Assembly: GCF_025567265.1 (NCBI RefSeq)
Contig: NZ_JAOQJW010000007.1
Span: 62,001 to 126,000, forward strand
Length of the DNA stretch: 64,000 bases
Direction: 5' to 3'
DNA from: Dorea_A amylophila
GTDB lineage: Bacteria > Bacillota > Clostridia > Lachnospirales > Lachnospiraceae
Shown here: positions 52,512 to 61,818 of the stretch, in pieces
How positions within the stretch are numbered: the first letter of the stretch is position 1
Layout: each line of letters starts with the position of its first letter
Made by a program: the position numbers and the translations under genes
The notes under the pieces: model-generated
What the model was told of the DNA's origin: nothing
What the model saw: the letters and a program-made list of their open reading frames with translations, nothing else
The model's database searches: none

Positions 52512-53916
52512 CTGCCTCTTCCACCTCCTGATACATCTTCCGGTACTTTTCAATCATTTCTTCTTTTCGATAATATGCTTTCACTCGTTTCTGTGCATTC
52601 TCCCCCATGCGGAGTCTCCGAGCTCTGGAAGCGCACATACGATCCATTGCCTGCGCGAGCCCCTCTCGATACATCGGTGGAACACAATATCCTGCTTTTC
52701 CGTATCGATCCTCCTCGTTACCATTCAGAAGTTCCCTGCAGCATCCTACATCTGTAGTCACACAAGGCCGCCTTGCAGCAAATGATTCTAAAACAGACAG
52801 CGGCTGTCCTTCCGATATACTCGTCAAAATTGTAAAGTCCAGCTTCTCCATATAAGAGATGATATCCACTCGTCCTGTAAAGATCACATTTTCCAGATGA
52901 AGCTGATCGACCAGCGCATAGCACTCCTGCGCATACTCCTCATCATCGACGCCTCCCATAATGTGGAGACGCACATGCTCTCTTGTCGTGCAAAGCTCAT
53001 AAAACGCATAGATCATCGTCTTGATATCCTTGATCGGTGCCAGACGCACGATCGCACCGATGTCAACCCATCCGTCTTCCTCTTTCAATGGAATAGGGGA
53101 AAGCCTTTCATAGTTGATTCCATTCTCAATGACACGACATTTCCCCTTGTCACATCCCATCTGGATCTGTGCATGCATGGCATTGGTAAATAATGCTGAG
53201 ACTAGAAACGCTCTCGTATAAATAATATCCGACAGCATATAGAAGAAAGAAATCCACTGCTTTTTAAATGCCGGCTGTACCCATTTTGCACGAATGATCT
53301 CTTCTTCACGCTCTCTTGTGTATATTCCATGCTCTGTCAGCAGCACTTTCTTCTTATAAACATGCCCGCCCAGGCATGCAAGAAGTCCGCCATATCCTGT
53401 ACAGATTGCATGATAGACATCTGCCTTGGGCACTTCACTTCCCATTAGATAAAGGACCGGAAGCAGCATAGAACGCATTGTGTGAAATGCATCCGCAAAC
53501 GGAGTATATGGATAATCTTTTATACAGCACTCCGTCAATATATTCAGGAATTCCTCACTTCTTAAAAAAGACATAGGATTCAGCTTCTGGTCATGATAGA
53601 GCCGAAACAAGATTTCCCAATTCGGGCGTCTACACAGCATCAGCTCTTTCAGGCTGTTCGTCTCTTCCTCTGTAAAGGCATGAAGCATTTTTCCAGAATC
53701 CTTCAGCCGCAAAGCGTCATCCAGAAAGACCTCGTGAACTTCTACAACATTTTTCGGAAGCTCGTAGACAAATTTCCCTTTATCCTTCGCATTTGCCCCA
53801 ATCACCCACAGAACAAACTCATGCTCTTTCATTTCATTGATATACTGGTGCATCCAGGTGGATACACCTCCAAATATGTAGGGATAACACCCCTCCAATA
53901 TGAGACAGATTCTCAC
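52492..53916 (-). CDS. pelF: PelF, Pel polysaccharide glycosyltransferase (GT4)
   Basis: 474 aa, cytosolic. Begins MRICLILEGCYPYIFGGVSTW from a GTG codon preceded by AAGGAG. LLTEHGIYTREREEEI (about 191-206) and the ISEGQPLSVLESFA E-x7-E segment (about 363-376) are typical of PelF. It polymerises UDP-GalNAc/GlcNAc in Pel systems. Strong call because order and motifs agree. Confidence 0.92.
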   Translation of the reverse strand: MRICLILEGCYPYIFGGVSTWMHQYINEMKEHEFVLWVIGANAKDKGKFVYELPKNVVEVHEVFLDDALRLKDSGKMLHAFTEEETNSLKELMLCRRPNWEILFRLYHDQKLNPMSFLRSEEFLNILTECCIKDYPYTPFADAFHTMRSMLLPVLYLMGSEVPKADVYHAICTGYGGLLACLGGHVYKKKVLLTEHGIYTREREEEIIRAKWVQPAFKKQWISFFYMLSDIIYTRAFLVSALFTNAMHAQIQMGCDKGKCRVIENGINYERLSPIPLKEEDGWVDIGAIVRLAPIKDIKTMIYAFYELCTTREHVRLHIMGGVDDEEYAQECYALVDQLHLENVIFTGRVDIISYMEKLDFTILTSISEGQPLSVLESFAARRPCVTTDVGCCRELLNGNEEDRYGKAGYCVPPMYREGLAQAMDRMCASRARRLRMGENAQKRVKAYYRKEEMIEKYRKMYQEVEEADGRNRI

Positions 53917-53955
53917 AATTAACTCCTTATCTGTCGCGTGTTACCGCTTTGTATT

Positions 53956-55800
53956 TCAATCTTCTAATTTCTCAATAGTTACTGTTGGTTCCTTTGCCTG
54001 AAGCAGATAGAGATTTCCTGTCAGATGTGTAAGTTTTCCTCCCGAAACTTCACCCGGTGTTCCTTCATTGATCCTCACCATAAAATATGCTTCATCATAG
54101 AAGTTTTTAAGCTTCAATTCTATAGACCGCTCTGTCACTGTCTTTGTGAATGTAACCGCTCCATAACGCTGGATCGCACCGGATAGTTCTGAACCGGTGA
54201 GTTGTCTCAAGGACGGTGCCGAATCCACCAGCCAGTCCATATAATCAGCGAGGTTGCCCTTCATCTTTTCCCAGCCAAGCGCCGCACCGCGGTCTTCGTC
54301 CAGAAGATCATCCGGATGAATAAAATGACTGTTCACAAAATGCATATTTAATTCCGACAGTGCCGCCATCTTCATATAATTATCGATAATTGCACCGGAG
54401 ATGATACGCGGCTGTTCTACAATCCCATCCTTTGCAACTTCAAATTCCTGCACATACGCAAACTCACCGGTGAAATAATTACTGGCGATCGTCCGGATCT
54501 CCGGGAAATCTTTCGCGAGCATCTCCCTTCCTTCTGCTGACAATACATTGGACGGCGGTACATAGACTGACATTGATACACCGGGAAATGTATCCTCTCC
54601 AAAATGGATCAATTCTTTTACAGCCTTTTTCATGGCCGCCTCATTTTTCCATGTATCATACGGAAGCGCGTCACCATAATCTACATTTGAAAGACTCAAC
54701 GGCTGATGATTGTATCCATGATACCCGAGTTCTCCACCTTGATGAAGCAGCATATTTCCAAAATACTGAAAACGTCTGGTATCCTTCTGTTTCTTAATCG
54801 TTCCATCCGTCGCATCCTCATAATTTTCAATAATCACACCGGTATAGCGAACGTTGTGATCAGATGCAAGCTCCTGCATATCCGGCCACCACACATCCAT
54901 ATAGAAATCACTAATGCTCATTCCATAGTCCCGCTTCACATAAGTACCATCTCCCTCCGGAACCGGTGACGGAAAGTCATCCAGATAAAATGCTGATCCA
55001 TTGATCACCGGATAAACCCCCACATCAGTAAGGAGACTGTAGGAAGCCGCATAGAATCCACGCACCGCTTTCTCATACAGTCCAAAGTTGTCTACTACAA
55101 ACTTCCCTTTTCCATATTGGTTCTCCCAAATGACAGGCTGACCGTTTTTTTCATTAACACGCGCATAAACCTTCGCATTCTCACTCAGCTGCACTGCCCA
55201 GGCAGAGTCATACGGATCCGTGATTGCATAAGCCTGTCCGCCGCCAAGCATAAATTCCGGTTCAAAATAAATACTGTCTACACGTATATTGTCATATCCG
55301 GAAGAAACGATTCCAAGCTTCTGCTCAATCACTGATGAATACGCTGTTTTCTGAAGTGTCAGGGCAAAAAGTACATTCCCACCCTCTGACACCCAATCAC
55401 ACAGTTCCATAAGATTCTCTTTCAACGGACTTACATCGCTCAGTAATACAACAACCGTTTCATAAGCATGATAATCTGGAATAGAGGATGCACTCTGCAG
55501 GTCTACCACATCTGTTCCAACCTTCATATCTTTAAAAATTTGTTGAAACTGCTCCCATGCAGCCACACTCGCCTCATCTTCACTGTTACGAAGTACCAGA
55601 CAGGTCTTCGGCAGTGATTTCGCAGCCATCTGTTCCGTAACCACTTCTTCCTGACTGAGATATGCGACTTTTCTGTTTTTTTCAGTATATTGAATTCCAC
55701 TTCGTTCAGCAAAAAGGAAGACCGCGATCATCAGAAATACACCCAGGATCACCAGCATACTTTTAAACGGAAATGTTTTCAATGATTTTAATCCAGCCAA
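53956..55800 (-). CDS. DUF2194 protein, Pel deacetylase-like
   Basis: 614 aa. One N-terminal membrane helix (about 13-30), a middle domain, then a NodB-like deacetylase fold: FYLDDFPSP (about 277-285), a metal-ligand HGYNHQP (about 359-365) and the C-terminal His-containing NSHFIHPDD. In the Gram-positive pelDEADAFG operons the fourth gene is the PelA deacetylase part; this gene holds that place. It probably deacetylates Pel outside the membrane. Overlaps pelE by 13 bases. No hydrolase domain is present. Confidence 0.8.
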   Translation of the reverse strand: MAGLKSLKTFPFKSMLVILGVFLMIAVFLFAERSGIQYTEKNRKVAYLSQEEVVTEQMAAKSLPKTCLVLRNSEDEASVAAWEQFQQIFKDMKVGTDVVDLQSASSIPDYHAYETVVVLLSDVSPLKENLMELCDWVSEGGNVLFALTLQKTAYSSVIEQKLGIVSSGYDNIRVDSIYFEPEFMLGGGQAYAITDPYDSAWAVQLSENAKVYARVNEKNGQPVIWENQYGKGKFVVDNFGLYEKAVRGFYAASYSLLTDVGVYPVINGSAFYLDDFPSPVPEGDGTYVKRDYGMSISDFYMDVWWPDMQELASDHNVRYTGVIIENYEDATDGTIKKQKDTRRFQYFGNMLLHQGGELGYHGYNHQPLSLSNVDYGDALPYDTWKNEAAMKKAVKELIHFGEDTFPGVSMSVYVPPSNVLSAEGREMLAKDFPEIRTIASNYFTGEFAYVQEFEVAKDGIVEQPRIISGAIIDNYMKMAALSELNMHFVNSHFIHPDDLLDEDRGAALGWEKMKGNLADYMDWLVDSAPSLRQLTGSELSGAIQRYGAVTFTKTVTERSIELKLKNFYDEAYFMVRINEGTPGEVSGGKLTHLTGNLYLLQAKEPTVTIEKLED

Positions 55801-56681
55801 AAAGCCAATACCTCCTTACTCTTAGACGACAGATAGATCTGCTCCTCTTTCATCTGTCTTAAACACTGCTGCAACTCCGCTCCCTTTTTTCGTTCTGCCA
55901 GATACCGGATCTTCAAAATCCAGAACTCCTCTTTCCGATGCCATTTCTGATCCATCAGCCCTAGAATCTCTTCCGCCTGAACATAATCTCCTGTTTTCAT
56001 CAGATTTTGGAACAGACGCACACATGTGGAAAGCGTCGTTTTCACCTTCAGCTTTTGTCTTAAAAGACGGATATAACGTTTTCTCTGTTCTCTCTCCATC
56101 TGGGCTTCCAGAATCCCCTGATTCAGATACTCTTCCATAAAATCACAGTACTGCTCCAGGATCTCCGGATCGTCCGGTGATGCCGCATACAGCTTCTCCA
56201 TCTTCTGCAAACGAAAATCATATTCCTTGGAAAGTTCAACCATGGCTGTGATCGCATAATGGACAACCTCTACATCTTCATTCATGCGGGCCTGTTTCAG
56301 AAGATCCATATATTCTTCCGGATCATCATTTAACACATCCATGATCAGTTCACGGCGCACTCCCGGTTCGTTAATCAAAAGTGCTTCCTCTAACGGAACG
56401 ATCTTTTTGTCCGTATCCGAAACTGCCTGAAAAATATTTTTATAAATCTCTTCATTTACACGAAGCTTTTCCACTCCCGGTTCTATCCTATTGTCTCTTC
56501 TGGTCAGCATTTGCAAATGCAAAAGCAGCACGCACACTGTTCCCCAGAAAGGAACGAAGATCACAAGTGCCATCAGATATTTTTTCACCTTCAGCAGATG
56601 TGTCTTTATCCCCAGCCAGACCAGCACACAGCAGACAATATGTAACAGGATCAGGAATACTCCAAGCACTGTCTGAATCAT
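55788..56681 (-). CDS. pelE: PelE-like protein
   Basis: 297 aa. Two membrane helices at the N-terminus (about 3-23 and 37-56) then helical, TPR-like repeats (about 130-290) for protein contacts. It overlaps pelD in an ATGA arrangement. PelE sequence is poorly conserved, so the call rests on topology and its place between pelD and the deacetylase gene. Confidence 0.75.
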   Translation of the reverse strand: MIQTVLGVFLILLHIVCCVLVWLGIKTHLLKVKKYLMALVIFVPFWGTVCVLLLHLQMLTRRDNRIEPGVEKLRVNEEIYKNIFQAVSDTDKKIVPLEEALLINEPGVRRELIMDVLNDDPEEYMDLLKQARMNEDVEVVHYAITAMVELSKEYDFRLQKMEKLYAASPDDPEILEQYCDFMEEYLNQGILEAQMEREQRKRYIRLLRQKLKVKTTLSTCVRLFQNLMKTGDYVQAEEILGLMDQKWHRKEEFWILKIRYLAERKKGAELQQCLRQMKEEQIYLSSKSKEVLAFWLD

Positions 56682-58789
56682 AATTTTTCTCCTGTATTTG
56701 CATTCTCCATGGTATCGATCTCATGACAGACGAAGCCGTTATTTTCCAGTCTTGCAAGAATGATCGGCAAGGAACTTCTGTCCGTCTGTGAAAGAATGAG
56801 GAAGAGCTCTCCTTTTTCAGAAATCCCCCTGACATCATTTTCACGGACCGAAGCCTGTAGCGCTGTGTCTGCCTCTTCCAGTGTCATCTTCGGATACTCC
56901 AGCTTCAAAAGCACATAGGATGCCCGATTCTCCTCCCTCATAGAATGGAAGGAATACAGCCGTTCTTCAAAATACTCCTGCTTCAATATACGTGTACCCT
57001 GCACGTACTGCCTGTTCTTGATTGCCTCCTGATATTCCAATGCGCGCAAAAGTGCTGTTTCTACCAGACCGCAGAGAATCTGGAACAGATTCAGATAATA
57101 GAGGGAAAGCTGTTCATTTCCCACTTCCTGAATGAAAATCAGCATCACGAGCTCTCCATCTTTGTGAATCCCGTTCATATACATCGGATAGCCGTCCAGG
57201 AAATTCCGGTTTACCCACACCTTTCCGGACACAATCGTCTCTTTCGCTTCCAGATAATCATCCAGACAAATGGATTTTTTCAACACATCTGTCATTCCCT
57301 GGGATGCGATCTCAAGACGTCCATAGCTCTGATTCTTTCCAACTGAATAAATCGCAAATGTATGATTCTCAAGAACTGATTCCATCACATGCAGAGTTTC
57401 AATAAAAAGCTCCTGCGGAAGAATGATATCCAGTTTTTTCGTAATATCAAAAATCTTACCAAAGCTGTCACGGCTTCCCAGAATCTGCTTCTTGTACTGC
57501 CGTTTATCAGAAAGCGTCTCCTGATACATTTCTCTCATAAACAGAAATTTATCCAGGATCAGTTTATTCTCCTCTTTCATGAATTGAATATTATCTCTGT
57601 TTTTCAGTCGGATGTAACCACAGATCGCGCCAACTGCAAAATAGAAGATAAACGGAATCCAGTTCGAAGGTTCGTAGAAAAGTGTCGTCCAGCCGATCCC
57701 GGTTTTCGTATATGCTGCCAGCAATGAAAGTGTTTCCAGCCCCGCTGCCGCAAGCCCGTAATTAATGCCGTACAGACTGCTGAACAGCACGATGTAAACA
57801 AGCCTCAGATCGATCATCTGAAACTGCACCTGATTTCCCGCCACCCGGTTCAGTGCTTCAAAAACAAAAAATGTGAGCAGCAATTCCGCGATTTTCACGA
57901 TTTTATCATGTACTTTCAAAAAAGTTTTTACTACATCGATCTTCCGTGTCTTATGGTTCGTTTTCTCACAATAATCCTCATAAATTTCTGTGAGTTCCTC
58001 CAAAAGAGAAATCTTCGGAAACCAACCGTATTCATTTCTCAGAACGTGGTCATCAGATATCCCATCCCGGATCAGCACCTCTGACAAATAGGTAATGTTT
58101 GCAGCCGGAAACATCTGTGCCAGTCTCTCCCCGAACTGTTGAAAAGTAAAATGAAATACCTGCGGAACCTGAAGACAGGCGCTCCCCTCTCCCCAGTTAT
58201 CAAAAATCTTGTATAATAAATCCCCAAGATCACTCAAAGCAAGAAAATGCATCTCCTGTGCCGGTGCTTCTTCAAATGTAATCTGCTTCTTATTGATCAC
58301 AGTTGAGAACAGCTTGAAAAAATAATCCTCCTCATAAGTACCGGAATAAAGATACGGCACACGCAGAATCTTGACAGCGATCTGATGCAGCTCACCGTAT
58401 TGCCTGCAGAACTCTTCTGCCGAGCGGACCATCAGCGTCTTTCCTGTTGTATCTTCATATAAACTATCCGGTCCTGTAATATACAGAAGCCTGGAATTCA
58501 GATTCCCCTTATAGTAATGTAATAGCTTGCGTAAAGTCTCAATCTCACCCTCCATCGTCCCATGAAATGTAAGATAATTAGAAAAATAAATCACTCCCTC
58601 AAATTCATACGTCTTGAAAATGTCTTTGAATTCTTCCTCCGTCTTCGGCATCGGGTATACCGATAAGCTCTTATTACGATTTGACTTTTGTTCAGTCTCT
58701 CCAAGAAGAAGGATCTGACACTCAGGGAAAGCCTCCTCGATAAATTCTGTTGTAATATATCCGATATTTCCGGTCACCAGTAATTTCAT
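56678..58789 (-). CDS. pelD: PelD-like c-di-GMP receptor with N-terminal SDR/epimerase-like domain
   Basis: 703 aa. Residues 1-about 260 look like a short-chain dehydrogenase/NDP-sugar epimerase domain (LLVTGNIGYITTEFI). Four membrane helices follow (about 300-400), then a GAF domain (about 440-580) and a degenerate GGDEF domain. The active-site GGDEF is replaced by EKGEL but the upstream inhibitory site RxxD is intact at Arg649-Asp652. In Pel systems c-di-GMP binding there switches on synthesis. The SDR half matches the N-terminal extension of Gram-positive PelD. First gene of the operon. Confidence 0.85.
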   Translation of the reverse strand: MKLLVTGNIGYITTEFIEEAFPECQILLLGETEQKSNRNKSLSVYPMPKTEEEFKDIFKTYEFEGVIYFSNYLTFHGTMEGEIETLRKLLHYYKGNLNSRLLYITGPDSLYEDTTGKTLMVRSAEEFCRQYGELHQIAVKILRVPYLYSGTYEEDYFFKLFSTVINKKQITFEEAPAQEMHFLALSDLGDLLYKIFDNWGEGSACLQVPQVFHFTFQQFGERLAQMFPAANITYLSEVLIRDGISDDHVLRNEYGWFPKISLLEELTEIYEDYCEKTNHKTRKIDVVKTFLKVHDKIVKIAELLLTFFVFEALNRVAGNQVQFQMIDLRLVYIVLFSSLYGINYGLAAAGLETLSLLAAYTKTGIGWTTLFYEPSNWIPFIFYFAVGAICGYIRLKNRDNIQFMKEENKLILDKFLFMREMYQETLSDKRQYKKQILGSRDSFGKIFDITKKLDIILPQELFIETLHVMESVLENHTFAIYSVGKNQSYGRLEIASQGMTDVLKKSICLDDYLEAKETIVSGKVWVNRNFLDGYPMYMNGIHKDGELVMLIFIQEVGNEQLSLYYLNLFQILCGLVETALLRALEYQEAIKNRQYVQGTRILKQEYFEERLYSFHSMREENRASYVLLKLEYPKMTLEEADTALQASVRENDVRGISEKGELFLILSQTDRSSLPIILARLENNGFVCHEIDTMENANTGEKL

Positions 58790-58841
58790 ACGTCACCTCG
58801 TAATCATACATTGCGCATTTCTATCATTTCCAAACTATCAT

Positions 58842-58973
58842 TTATGCAGAAGGTGTATTTTCTTTTATCCTCTTTTTGTCTTTATACATCTTCTCGGCAG
58901 CACAATGGATCAGCTCCGGCAGATTCTTTTCCTCTGCATCTTTGTCCCACGCTTGATACTTAACGCTCCCATT
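58842..58973 (-). pseudogene. C-terminal remnant of a GGDEF (diguanylate cyclase) gene
   Basis: In one minus-strand frame 43 codons translate to NGSVKYQAWDKDAEEKNLPE then LIHCAAEKMYKDKKRIK and a stop. The (D/A)xxMYxxKK pattern is the invariant end of GGDEF domains. The frame is blocked just upstream by a stop, and no start with ribosome binding site exists. A diguanylate cyclase gene probably once lay here beside pelD. Confidence 0.65.
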
Positions 58974-59034
58974 TATCTATATTCTCCTCTAATTGTGTCT
59001 AAAAATATATTCTCCAATATAATATACTACCATA

Positions 59035-59481
59035 TCAACTAATTGAAGTCCATAATTTCATTCCAATAATTCCCATAACAAGAAAGGGACCAAGAGCAAA
59101 ACTGTCCTTTCGTCCCATCTTTCCTGCTGCCAGCATCATGCTTACATATATACCGCTCAATATGATTCCCAGCATTCCTGCATATGTGATAACTTTCACG
59201 CCGTTCAGGAAACCGGATACCGCCATCAGCTTTATATCGCCGCCTCCAAATCCGCCTTTTAACAGAACTGTCAACACCAGCATTGGTACTGCAATGACCA
59301 CAGCACCCAGACACCGTTCCTGGACAGACACTCCCACACGGAATAACATTTCCATACAGGCAAGTGTCAGGATTCCTATATGTGTCCACGGCTCAATGAT
59401 CTGATATTTCCAGTCCGCATAAGCAATACGGCATAAGATCATCAGGTAAACAACCGTAATTCCATACTCTGTAATTTTCAA
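59035..59481 (-). CDS. A24-family prepilin peptidase
   Basis: 148 aa with about four to six membrane helices. The second catalytic Asp is in GGFGGGDIKLM (about 75-85, GxGD type); the first Asp is in AYADWKYQIIEP (about 20-31). It lacks the N-methyltransferase domain, so it is the TadV/CpaA-like short form. It would cleave type IV-like prepilins; no pilin genes are in the window. AAGGAATG precedes the start. Confidence 0.85.
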   Translation of the reverse strand: MKITEYGITVVYLMILCRIAYADWKYQIIEPWTHIGILTLACMEMLFRVGVSVQERCLGAVVIAVPMLVLTVLLKGGFGGGDIKLMAVSGFLNGVKVITYAGMLGIILSGIYVSMMLAAGKMGRKDSFALGPFLVMGIIGMKLWTSIS

Positions 59482-59515
59482 ACATTCCTTTCCGTTTTCT
59501 CACTGTTTATCTCAT

Positions 59516-60664
59516 TTAGTAACATTTCTTACATGGTTCAAGTCCCTGGGCTTTGGCTTCTGCTTCCGTCTCCTGCTTCGCTGTGTCCGGATTCATGCTG
59601 CCGCAATGGTTCGTCTTATGATATTTGGAACCGGTTGCCGAAACCCATACTTTCTCTCCTTCCGCCGCCTGTGATGCAGCCGGTTGTCCAGCCTGCCCCT
59701 GCACGCTCTGTGCTTCTGTCTGCTGTACCTGTGTCCCCTGATCCGATGCATCTCCCGGCGTATAATCATTGCACGGCGATGCGCTCCAGCTCAGATCTGT
59801 CCCGTTGCTGGTCACGGTGATGGTTCCCTGCTTATCCGTTCTGTATACCTGGATCTCCATACTCTTTAATTTATCCATGGTATCTTTATCCGGATGGCCG
59901 TATTTATTATCTGCCCCGCAGCTTATCACCGCATACTCCGGAACCGTCTTCTGCAGGAAATCCCAGGACGTTGCTGTCGCCGATCCGTGATGCCCCGGAA
60001 CCAGCACGTCACAGCTTAAGTCTACCCCTGAACTGCACATCCTTTCTTCACTTTCATGTTCGGCATCTCCGGTAAATACAAAGCTGTTTCCGCCATTTGT
60101 AAGCTTGATTGCTACCGAGTTGTTATTACTTCCGTTTTTCTCGATAACTGCCGGCGCAAGGATCTCAAATGATCCGCTTCCGAATTCATACGTCTTTCCG
60201 ACTGCCGGATGCTTCATCTTCAGCCCGTCAGCCTTTACTGCCTTCACAAAAGATTTATATAATTTGCTTGTGTGGACATAGTTGCTGGATATGACGTTCT
60301 TCACGTCGAATACGTTCAGGCATCCGATCAGTCCCGCCATATGGTCTGCATCATAGTGGCTGCTGATCAGATAATCAATCTCTGTCACTCCCTGTTCTTT
60401 CAGATAAGCCACGACGAATCTCGATGTCTTTTTGTCACCGCCGTCATAGATCATCGTCTTTCCTTCCGACTGTACCAGAATGGACAGCCCCTGACCCACA
60501 TCCAGAAAATGTACTTTCATCTCTCCTGTCTGCGCTCCTGCCGTGTTCCCGGCGGCCTGTACCGGAACCTTCATTCCCACACCTGCCATTGCAAATACCA
60601 GGAGGACCGGAAGCAGCAGGGACATCAGTCTCTGTCTCCATGTTTTCTTTAATACTTGTATCAT
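59516..60664 (-). CDS. Secreted ComEC-like metallo-beta-lactamase hydrolase with C-terminal zinc motif
   Basis: 382 aa. A signal peptide ends about residue 38 (VPVQAAG). The MBL domain shows HFLDVGQGLSILV (about 52-64), SSHYDADHMAG (about 101-111), FTGDAE (about 197-202) and PGHHGSATATSW. This matches the C-terminal nuclease-like domain of ComEC, here free and exported. After a Gln-rich linker comes a YHKTNHCGSM ... EPCKKCY module like those in other secreted Clostridia MBL proteins. It may degrade extracellular DNA, though the substrate is not proven. Confidence 0.85.
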   Translation of the reverse strand: MIQVLKKTWRQRLMSLLLPVLLVFAMAGVGMKVPVQAAGNTAGAQTGEMKVHFLDVGQGLSILVQSEGKTMIYDGGDKKTSRFVVAYLKEQGVTEIDYLISSHYDADHMAGLIGCLNVFDVKNVISSNYVHTSKLYKSFVKAVKADGLKMKHPAVGKTYEFGSGSFEILAPAVIEKNGSNNNSVAIKLTNGGNSFVFTGDAEHESEERMCSSGVDLSCDVLVPGHHGSATATSWDFLQKTVPEYAVISCGADNKYGHPDKDTMDKLKSMEIQVYRTDKQGTITVTSNGTDLSWSASPCNDYTPGDASDQGTQVQQTEAQSVQGQAGQPAASQAAEGEKVWVSATGSKYHKTNHCGSMNPDTAKQETEAEAKAQGLEPCKKCY

Positions 60665-60761
60665 TTTATCTTTCCCCTTTCACACCCACATTGCTATTAT
60701 ACACAAAATCTCCTGCCATTTCACATCATTTCATATCCCATTTAATATTTTAAAAAAACAC

Positions 60762-60789
60762 TTGCAAATCTGGCAAAATGCAGTATAAT
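60762..60789 (+). promoter_or_regulatory. tRNA promoter
   Basis: TTGCAA, 16 bases, TATAAT, 26 bases before the tRNA. No other gene lies between. Confidence 0.8.
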
Positions 60790-60815
60790 TATATTCGTGG
60801 CTGTCACAGACACAT

Positions 60816-60888
60816 GCTGGAATAGCTCAGTCGGTAGAGCACTTCACTCGTAATGAAGGGGTCGTCGGTTCAAATCCGATTTCCAGCT
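60816..60888 (+). tRNA. tRNA-Thr (anticodon CGT)
   Basis: Cloverleaf: acceptor GCTGGAA/TTCCAGC, D arm GCTC/GAGC, anticodon arm CTTCA/TGAAG with loop CTCGTAA, T arm GTCGG/CCGAT with TTCAAAT, discriminator T. CCA is not encoded. Reads ACG codons. Confidence 0.95.
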
Positions 60889-60926
60889 TAAAAAAAGGAA
60901 TCCTTTGATCAGGATTCCTTTTTTGT
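60889..60926. terminator. Bidirectional terminator
   Basis: AAAAAAGGAATCC and GGATTCCTTTTTT around eight bases, directly after the tRNA and 28 bases past the stop of the sugar permease gene on the other strand. Confidence 0.9.
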
Positions 60927-60953
60927 TGTTATCCACAACGTCTCTTCTATTTC

Positions 60954-61817
60954 TTATTCTTTTACACCGCCAAGTGTCACACCTGCAACAATATATTTGG
61001 AAAGCAGGATATATACGATAATGATCGGCACGATCGCAATCGCTACCAGCATATATACTTTACCCATATCGAACTTCAGGAAGTCTGCACTTCGAAGAGA
61101 TGCGATCAGGATCGGAAGCGTCTTCTTCTCGTTGCTGCTTAAGATCAGTCCCGGCAGGAAGTAGTTGTTCCATGCCTGAACGAATGTGAAGATCGCCTGT
61201 ACTGCCATCGCCGGTTTCATGATCGGAATTACAATCTTGTTAAATGTATGGAATTCTCCGCTTCCGTCAATCCTTGCTGCTTCGATCAGTTCCAGCGGAA
61301 GTGATGACTGCATGTAACTGTACATGAAGTAGAATACCGCCGGTGCCGCAATCGATGGGAGAAACAACGGAACCAGACTGTCCATTAAGTCCATCTTGGT
61401 GATCAGGTTAACAAAACCAAGTGCAGATACCTGTGTCGGCATTACCAGGATCAGCAGGATGAATAAAAATGCCGGTTTCCTTAATTTGAAATCATAAGCA
61501 TATAACCCATAAGCGGTCATTGCAGAGAAGTATGTAGACAGTGCCGCCGTGCATACGGACACAATCAGACTGTTCTTAATTCCCGAAAGTACCGGGATGT
61601 TGGCATCATTCAGAACCGCTTTCAGATTCCGCATCAGAGATTTTCCCGGAATGAACGAGAATCCTTTCTGGATTTGGAAATGATTCCTTGTCGCATTGAC
61701 CAGCAATACATAGAAGAAGAACAGGCACAGGAAGGAAAGTATGATCAGCACAACATAGGCAAGCGTCGTTCTTCCTTTATGAACTCTGTTAGTTCCGTTC
61801 GTTTTCTTTTCAGCCAT
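60954..61817 (-). CDS. Carbohydrate ABC transporter permease (MalG/UgpE type)
   Basis: 287 aa from the ATG at 61817, with GGGAGG 8 bases upstream; a longer frame to 61859 overlaps the previous gene and is unlikely. Six membrane helices and the EAA loop EAARIDGSGEFHTFNKIVIP (about 183-202) that docks to the ATPase. Pairs with the MalF-type permease. No ATPase gene is in the cluster, so a shared MsmK-like ATPase is probable. Confidence 0.92.
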   Translation of the reverse strand: MAEKKTNGTNRVHKGRTTLAYVVLIILSFLCLFFFYVLLVNATRNHFQIQKGFSFIPGKSLMRNLKAVLNDANIPVLSGIKNSLIVSVCTAALSTYFSAMTAYGLYAYDFKLRKPAFLFILLILVMPTQVSALGFVNLITKMDLMDSLVPLFLPSIAAPAVFYFMYSYMQSSLPLELIEAARIDGSGEFHTFNKIVIPIMKPAMAVQAIFTFVQAWNNYFLPGLILSSNEKKTLPILIASLRSADFLKFDMGKVYMLVAIAIVPIIIVYILLSKYIVAGVTLGGVKE

Positions 61818-61818
61818 G

